From contig JAFVTH010000028.1 of NCBI GenBank assembly GCA_017503285.1, positions 1 through 36,596 of the forward strand: a stretch of 36,596 nucleotides of DNA, in the 5' to 3' direction. The position numbers and the translations under genes are program-made. The DNA comes from Clostridia bacterium. GTDB taxonomy: Bacteria > Bacillota > Clostridia > Oscillospirales > CAG-272. The notes below the pieces were generated by a model. It did no database searches. It saw only the letters and a program-made list of their open reading frames with translations, and was not told the DNA's origin. Below are positions 32,012-36,596 of this stretch, piece by piece. Every line of letters starts with the position of its first letter. Within the stretch, counting starts at the first letter, position 1.

Positions 32012-32491
32012 TTATTGGTTTTCTTGATTGATAAATTGTTCAAGTGTGATTGCGCCCTTTGATAACATGAAGAACTTATCATTATAGTTATCGATTGTAG
32101 ATGCGGCAACCAAAATCATATGCTCAAAGAAGTCCGCACCAAGGCTGGAATCCTTGTAGCTGTTTGCAAGCTTGAATATGATTTGACCGCTTCCTATATC
32201 ATAATCAAAGCTTCCGCAGATCATACCGTTGTTTGCAACACAAATGGCAATAGCGGCGTCAACCCTCTTGTCCTCGCTAATCTCAAAGGGCAAACGAGAT
32301 AAGAATTGTACAACCTCCTGCTCTACCTTTACCTCAACAATAAATTCAATAGGAAGGTCTTCGCCCTTAATGCCACTAACTATTACCAGGTCCTCCTCCT
32401 TGGTATCGAAATTCCACTCCTTCTCTCTTAAGGAGCTAACCATGGTGTTAAATACAGATTTCGCCTTCATTAATTTGATTTGATCAGACAT
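32012..32491 (-). CDS. YbjN-like / type III chaperone-fold small protein
   Basis: A 159-residue cytoplasmic protein with alternating helices and a central beta sheet, resembling the YbjN/secretion-chaperone-like fold: VFNTMVSSLREKEWNFDTKEEDLVIV, LSRLPFEISEDKRVDAAIAICVAN, GSFDYDIGSGQIIFKLAN and the C-terminal MILVAASTIDNYNDKF. No catalytic motif. It starts nine bases after the stop of the AAA+ fusion gene, so it is in the same operon. YbjN-like folds bind other proteins, so an adaptor, substrate-delivery or regulator role for the protease is a reasonable inference. Confidence 0.8.
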   Translation of the reverse strand: MSDQIKLMKAKSVFNTMVSSLREKEWNFDTKEEDLVIVSGIKGEDLPIEFIVEVKVEQEVVQFLSRLPFEISEDKRVDAAIAICVANNGMICGSFDYDIGSGQIIFKLANSYKDSSLGADFFEHMILVAASTIDNYNDKFFMLSKGAITLEQFINQENQ

Positions 32492-32500
32492 TTTTATACC

Positions 32501-35500
32501 TCACTGATTTACGTATTTCGTTAAAATTTCATCAATTTCGTTTTCTTTTAGGTGGTTCTTTTGTAAAAGCGCTTCAACCAGCTTATCAAGAGCCTTCTTG
32601 TTTTCAGTAAGCTGCTGTATTGCGATTTCAAGCTGGACATCCAAAATTTCCTTAATTTTTGCCCTAACCTCTTGGTTTTCTATACCATTTGGCATGTAAA
32701 CAAGACCGATATCCGGATCCATACCATAATAACAAATCATTCTTTCTGCTCTTTGTGTAGCACTGCGAATATCTCCGCTTGCACCGGTGTCAATACCCTT
32801 TTCCCTACCGTAGTAAAGAATTTCAGATGCTCTTCCACCTAAGGAAACACGAATAAGATCAAGAAGCTCTGACTTTTGATATGTACCCTTGTTCTCGTTG
32901 CCGCCATGAAGCATATATCCACCATGGTCATCTCTTGCTACAATTGTCAAGTAGGTTGGTTTTTCGCCTGTTAGCCAGCAGGTAAGCGCGTGGCCAGCCT
33001 CATGTCTTGCTGTGCGCTCAAGTGCAGATGGATCCCATGTTTTCTTTTCGCCATTTTGGAATGTTTCAAAGGCTTCGTCAAAGGCTGCGTCGTTTACTGC
33101 GCCACTATCCTGACGGATTGAGTTTCTGAGCGCCATTTCAAATACAGACTCAAGGTCTGCAAGGCTCATTCCCGTTGAGCGAATAGATATGTTTTCTATT
33201 TGCTCGTCGCTTAACTGAACATTTGCGTTCTTGGAAATTTTCATCCTAAGGTACTTTTCGCGCTCTTCCTTGTTTGGAAGGTCTACTTGTATTCTTCTGT
33301 CAAAGCGACGAAGTAGTGCCGGGTCAAGGCTTCTTGAGCCCTCCCCATCTACACTAAAGTTTGTTGCAGCCAAAACAAACACCGGCTTAGTTGTATCAAC
33401 GTTAAAGCCATCAAGCTCCGTTAACAGCGCTGTTAATGTGTCGCCAACGGCAGATGATGTATTTGAGTCGCCATTTCTGTTTTTACCAACCGCATCAATT
33501 TCGTCAATGAACAAAATTGATGGTGCATATTTACGAGCTGTTTGGAAAATCTTATGCACAGCTGCAGAGCCTTCACCAACGTAGCTCTTTAAGAATTGGT
33601 TGCCCTCTGCTGTAATAAATGTAACATCGCTTTCGCCAGCCATCGCCTTTGCAAGCAAGGTTTTACCTGTACCCGGAGGGCCGTAAAGAAGCACACCTCT
33701 TGGTGCTCTAACCCCCTTGCGCATAAATTTGATTGGGTCCTTAAGATATTCTACAAAATATTTAAGCTCATCCTTAGCATCGTTTGCACCGATTACATCA
33801 TCAAACTTTACATTTGGCTTAGATATTTCGTCAAGCATACCCTTGGTGTCATCTGTATCTGTTGAAACAGCAAGCTTAAAGTCAAACAAGCTGATTTGTG
33901 CAGTTGTCTTATCCTTAGATACTGTTTGCAGAGTCTTAAAGGTTAAAACCTTATTTGCCTTTGCAAGCTTTTGCATATTGTGCTGCTGGTATGCAACATC
34001 ACATTTTTCCTTAACATTGTCTTGGAAGGCGTCGTTTACTGTAATTATGCCTCTTACTCCAATTTTTGCAAAGGACAAAAATTCCTCACTAGTTATATCC
34101 TTTTCGTTTTCTTGAATCAAATAAACAGGTGTGCTATATCTTGCAAGCACATAGTTAAGAAATTCTCTACCCTCAGATTTGATATCGTCAATATTTAGGT
34201 AGTTAATATCATTCTTTTGTTCCTTGCAGTTTAGGTCGCAAAGAATAATGTTTATATCATAGTTGAAAAGGATTTCCTTCGCCTCTTCAATTGTATCTGC
34301 AACCTTACAGCCTATTTCGCTAAGTCTCTTTTTGCAGCTTGCAGCCATTTTCTTCTCGGCAAAGATAAGAACATGTGGCTTAGCTGTGTTTACAAACATC
34401 TTTTTGATGTTTTCCTCGCTGTCCTCAAGGGAAACATTAATAACTATTTTCTTAAGGCTCTTTATGCTGGTTTTAACATTTTCTCTTGCAAGAAGCCTTA
34501 AAAGCTCATAAAGCTCTCCGTGGAAGAAGCTATTTGCCCTGCCCTTTACGGTTCTTGCATCTGCCTTACCACCCTCAGCAAGCATAAGCGCAGCCGGAAC
34601 CTTGTCATCAACCTCAATGCTTATGGAATTTTCTCTCACAAAGCTTTCTAAGTTTTTATCAAGCTCTCTTTCCGCAATGGTATAAAGCTCATTTGCGCCC
34701 AGGCGATTAAACATAACAACGTTACCAGAGGCAAATCTGGAGCATATTGCAGATGGGAAAAGAGGGCCACCTGTGTTTGGATTTATATCCTTTGCAAGGG
34801 CATTCATAATTGTTTTCTTGGGAAGCGCAGAAAGGTTTGTTACAGTCGTATCATCGTAAAGATTCTTGCCTGCATTTGTGGTAAAAATAACAATAGCCTT
34901 CTTGAAGGATACCTCCTTGTCGGTATAGTTATCTCTGAGCCTACCTGCATCAAGCATTTGTAGGAACAATTGAATTACATTAAGGTGCGCCTTTTCGACC
35001 TCGTCAAAAAGCAAAACGCAATTAGGATTTTTATCAACGAAGTCGGTAACGTTTCCAGGACTGCCGTTTTTATAAACCTTGTCTGAGCCACAAAACTCCA
35101 AATTGGCTTCCTTTTCGCAATATTCGCTCATATCGAAGCGCTTAAATGGCAAGCCAAGCGCCTCTGCAACCTTTTCAGAAAGGAAGGTTTTACCTACGCC
35201 CGGAGGGCCTGCAAAAAGGAATGTAGCCTTTGGCTTGTTTTCCTTTCTTGTATACGCCATAAGCTCTGACTGGAAATAGCCGGAAACAAATGTATCAATA
35301 GCCTCATCCTGTCCGAAAATGTTTTCAAGAAGTGTATTTTGGATTTTCCTTGTGTTTTCTACAATAACAGCAAGTCTATCAACACCAGCCTCCTCAGGAA
35401 TTTCCTCTACGGGCTCGGCCTTTGGTGTGCTTGCTTTTTTGGCATCCTTTGACTTTGTGGATACTTCCTTATTTAATATGTATTTAGTCATTTCTTCAGT

Positions 35501-35887
35501 TGGCTCTGCAAAAATTTGGCTAAGATACATAGTAGCATCAATTTCGCCCTTGCCCTCTTTGCGAGATTTGGTTTCAAGTACAAAATCTATTTTTTTGAAC
35601 ACGAAATTGCTGGCAGCAGTTTTGTCGCCAGTTTGCTTTATTGCCTCAAGCAAGCCGGCTTTGGCTGCTTTTATATCAAATTTGTACTTATTTAGCTCGT
35701 TTTCAAGAGACAGAAGCTCCTGGTTATCAGCCTCGTTTCCTGTGATTTCCTTTGGCTTTGTTTCCACAATTTCCAGTACAGCCAAAACAAAATCGTTTAT
35801 AGAAATTTGCTGTTCCTTAAGGTTAAGGTCCTTTCTGTTGTTGCCAGCTTTTTTAATTATAAGCTCTAATAGATTGCTTTTTTTCAT
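32501..35887 (-). CDS. Clp-type AAA+ / receiver-like / FtsH-type AAA+ M41 protease fusion
   Basis: An 1128-residue single reading frame. In order: a helical N-terminal region (1-140) resembling a Clp N-domain; a Pro/Lys/Glu linker (141-168); a Clp/Hsp100 class AAA+ module (about 175-480) with Walker A GPPGVGKT (227-234), FDMSEY (251-256) and Walker B VLLFDEVEKAH (291-301); a receiver-like domain (about 503-620) with ILCDLN (candidate Asp551); an FtsH-class AAA+ module (about 690-930) with GPPGTGKT (736-743), YVGEGS (769-774), ILFIDEIDA (791-799) and LDPALLRRFDR (854-864); and an M41 protease (about 950-1128) with HEAGH (His962, Glu963, His966), Asp1039 in TGASGDIRSAT, and C-terminal helices. 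No membrane helix, unlike FtsH. Both ATPases and the protease site look intact. AGGAGAAGG precedes the ATG. Expected to be an ATP-dependent cytoplasmic protease; substrates unknown. Confidence 0.93.
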   Translation of the reverse strand: MKKSNLLELIIKKAGNNRKDLNLKEQQISINDFVLAVLEIVETKPKEITGNEADNQELLSLENELNKYKFDIKAAKAGLLEAIKQTGDKTAASNFVFKKIDFVLETKSRKEGKGEIDATMYLSQIFAEPTEEMTKYILNKEVSTKSKDAKKASTPKAEPVEEIPEEAGVDRLAVIVENTRKIQNTLLENIFGQDEAIDTFVSGYFQSELMAYTRKENKPKATFLFAGPPGVGKTFLSEKVAEALGLPFKRFDMSEYCEKEANLEFCGSDKVYKNGSPGNVTDFVDKNPNCVLLFDEVEKAHLNVIQLFLQMLDAGRLRDNYTDKEVSFKKAIVIFTTNAGKNLYDDTTVTNLSALPKKTIMNALAKDINPNTGGPLFPSAICSRFASGNVVMFNRLGANELYTIAERELDKNLESFVRENSISIEVDDKVPAALMLAEGGKADARTVKGRANSFFHGELYELLRLLARENVKTSIKSLKKIVINVSLEDSEENIKKMFVNTAKPHVLIFAEKKMAASCKKRLSEIGCKVADTIEEAKEILFNYDINIILCDLNCKEQKNDINYLNIDDIKSEGREFLNYVLARYSTPVYLIQENEKDITSEEFLSFAKIGVRGIITVNDAFQDNVKEKCDVAYQQHNMQKLAKANKVLTFKTLQTVSKDKTTAQISLFDFKLAVSTDTDDTKGMLDEISKPNVKFDDVIGANDAKDELKYFVEYLKDPIKFMRKGVRAPRGVLLYGPPGTGKTLLAKAMAGESDVTFITAEGNQFLKSYVGEGSAAVHKIFQTARKYAPSILFIDEIDAVGKNRNGDSNTSSAVGDTLTALLTELDGFNVDTTKPVFVLAATNFSVDGEGSRSLDPALLRRFDRRIQVDLPNKEEREKYLRMKISKNANVQLSDEQIENISIRSTGMSLADLESVFEMALRNSIRQDSGAVNDAAFDEAFETFQNGEKKTWDPSALERTARHEAGHALTCWLTGEKPTYLTIVARDDHGGYMLHGGNENKGTYQKSELLDLIRVSLGGRASEILYYGREKGIDTGASGDIRSATQRAERMICYYGMDPDIGLVYMPNGIENQEVRAKIKEILDVQLEIAIQQLTENKKALDKLVEALLQKNHLKENEIDEILTKYVNQ

Positions 35888-35896
35888 GTCCTTCTC

Positions 35897-36061
35897 CTAT
35901 ATGATTGAGTATTCAAACAATTCATACTTTAATTTGGTGCCAATGTCAACATTTTGTGGCAAAAGTGCCATAGCGATAAAAAGCTCTTCGCCGCTTTCAA
36001 GCTCAGTTAAATAAGCATATTCGCCCTCTATCCGTGAAACTATGTAGTATTTTGTTTCCAT
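35897..36061 (-). CDS. DUF3006-like 54-residue protein
   Basis: Found by direct translation. Starts METKYYIVSRIEGEYAYLTE, then a Leu/Pro turn (MALLPQNVDIGTKL) and ends LFEYSII, matching the short beta-barrel pattern YIVDRIEG.YA.L...LP..V..G of DUF3006 proteins. The ATG at 36061 follows AAAGAGG at a suitable distance; the in-frame ATG at 36076 lies within the operator. The stop is nine bases before the AAA+ fusion start, so this is the first gene of the operon. No known activity; a small regulator or adaptor of the protease is possible. Confidence 0.72.
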   Translation of the reverse strand: METKYYIVSRIEGEYAYLTELESGEELFIAMALLPQNVDIGTKLKYELFEYSII

Positions 36062-36074
36062 TTCAGCCTCTTTC

Positions 36075-36092
36075 ATTACTATATATAGTAAT
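36075..36092 (-). promoter_or_regulatory. 18-bp perfect palindrome, candidate operator
   Basis: ATTACTATATATAGTAAT is identical on both strands. It overlaps the last two bases of the -10 box and covers the expected start point of transcription, the classic position of a repressor site. No regulator gene is adjacent, and the family cannot be named with confidence. Confidence 0.6.
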
Positions 36093-36120
36093 TATAGCAT
36101 AATGATATTTATCAAGTCAA
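36091..36120 (-). promoter_or_regulatory. Promoter of the AAA+ protease operon
   Basis: Minus strand: -35 TTGACT (36115-36120), 18-bp spacer, -10 TATAAT (36091-36096). Confidence 0.8.
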
Positions 36121-36167
36121 CAAAAAAAAGACAACTATACCATATCAACCTTTAAAAAGATTGTTTC

Positions 36168-36186
36168 GACCTACGCAGTGGGTCGT
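36168..36186. other. Short inverted repeat in the intergenic region
   Basis: CGACCTAC-GCA-GTGGGTCG forms an 8-bp stem with one G-T pair. It lies between the upstream terminator and the protease promoter. The remaining bases of 36077-36285 hold no reading frame. Confidence 0.4.
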
Positions 36187-36193
36187 ATAACAA

Positions 36194-36221
36194 AAAAAGC
36201 CGAACCTATGTTCGGCTTTTT
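36194..36221 (-). terminator. Terminator of the edge gene
   Basis: Minus-strand stem AAAAAGCCGAAC / GTTCGGCTTTTT, loop of four, followed by T. A second stem ATGCTCTT / AAGAGCAT (36252-36269) sits between it and the stop codon. Confidence 0.88.
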
Positions 36222-36285
36222 CTGTTATTGATCTTTTGTTGAGTAGCGCAAATGCTCTTTTAAGAGCATCATGCTATGCTGTGTT

Positions 36286-36596
36286 TTATTCTTCGTTATT
36301 CGGTGGTGCTACAACGTCATTATATGAAACAAAGCAGTACCTTTCGTTTTCCTCAGGTGTACCGGATTGGAGATAGAAGTATTCTGTCCCTTCGCCATCT
36401 GTTACTTCAACATATGCGCCCATTGCAATCTTCATATCCTTATGCTCTTCTCCAAAGCCTACAATTTTTATCTCGAATATTTCATATCCAAATCTTGAAA
36501 TGTTTGTGCTGACTACACCCTCTGCAGCTGTGCCATCGCTTGCAAAAATATCATTGTCCCCTATTCTGTCCTTCAATACTGCAAACAAGCCATAGC
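36286..36596 (-). CDS. C-terminal part of an uncharacterised protein, cut by the window edge
   Basis: The frame is open to the end of the window (codons for Tyr-Gly precede the first possible TTG start), so at least 103 residues are visible and the true start is probably outside. The visible part is mixed alpha/beta, acidic, with no signal or membrane segment and no motif I recognise; it ends PPNNEE. It has its own terminator, so it is not part of the protease operon. Confidence 0.6.
   Translation of the reverse strand, partial: YGLFAVLKDRIGDNDIFASDGTAAEGVVSTNISRFGYEIFEIKIVGFGEEHKDMKIAMGAYVEVTDGEGTEYFYLQSGTPEENERYCFVSYNDVVAPPNNEE

Noticed and set aside
33900-34500. Possible frameshift or chimera joining Clp and FtsH genes
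   Set aside because: The frame stays open, codon use is uniform, and the intervening sequence folds plausibly into a receiver-like domain and linker. No start codon with a good binding site lies before the FtsH half.
35319-36014. 231-aa plus-strand frame opposite the 5' end of the protease operon
   Set aside because: Ser/Phe-rich antisense translation of the fusion gene and the DUF3006-like gene, with no binding site.

Overview
The window looks like a chromosomal segment of an uncultured anaerobic member of the Clostridia (Bacillota). The support is low GC, strong Shine-Dalgarno sequences (GGAGG-like), sigma-A promoters with 17-bp spacers, a T-box, a tetrahydrofolate riboswitch, ECF-type vitamin transporters (BioY, FolT), a type II pantothenate kinase and a flavoprotein-rubredoxin fusion typical of strict anaerobes. 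Genus cannot be read from the sequence. I see no insertion sequence, prophage, tRNA, rRNA or CRISPR array.

Layout. 1-264: two tandem copies of a structured 135-bp repeat. 287-2369 (+): an unrecognised 470-aa protein overlapping sfsA. 2403-5927 (-): coaW, a methyltransferase and a BspA-like leucine-rich-repeat lipoprotein in one operon. 6031-7790 (-): ThuA-like protein and Gfo/Idh/MocA oxidoreductase. 7920-8594 (+): ung. 8609-10088 (-): birA-bioY with a candidate BirA operator. 10179-11204 (-): an LCP-family protein that lacks the usual catalytic residues. 11324-12322 (-): RluA-type pseudouridine synthase. 12462-13772 (+): mtaB. 13808-15184 (-): NfeD and SPFH proteins. 15254-19567 (-): polysaccharide ABC exporter, priming sugar transferase and glycosyltransferase. 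19675-21518 (-): folT-folC under a THF riboswitch. 21849-22742 (+): putative heavy-metal permease with a Fur-like box. 22770-23671 (-): membrane protein and TlpA-like lipoprotein. 24026-26635 (+): T-box-controlled thrS, then hrb. 26688-28610 (-): ClC channel/antiporter and a small zinc-ribbon lipoprotein. 28703-31905 (-): sugar isomerase, esterase and GH36 glycosidase. 32012-36061 (-): the AAA+ protease operon. 36286-36596 (-): the 3' part of a gene cut by the window edge.

The most unusual locus is 32012-36120. One uninterrupted 1128-codon gene encodes a Clp/Hsp100-type AAA+ module, a receiver-like domain, a second AAA+ module of FtsH type and an M41 zinc protease with HEAGH, with no transmembrane segment. 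It lies between a 54-residue DUF3006-like gene and a YbjN-like gene with 9-nt gaps. The operon starts at a consensus promoter whose start-site region is an exact 18-bp palindrome. I infer a soluble, regulated double-ring (or mixed-ring) protease with two small partner proteins. I do not recognise this arrangement as a described system.

Regulation is unusually legible: nearly every transcription unit has a -35/-10 pair and a hairpin terminator, several of them shared by convergent genes. Vitamins (biotin, folate), threonyl-tRNA and metal availability each have a visible candidate sensor next to the gene that would respond.
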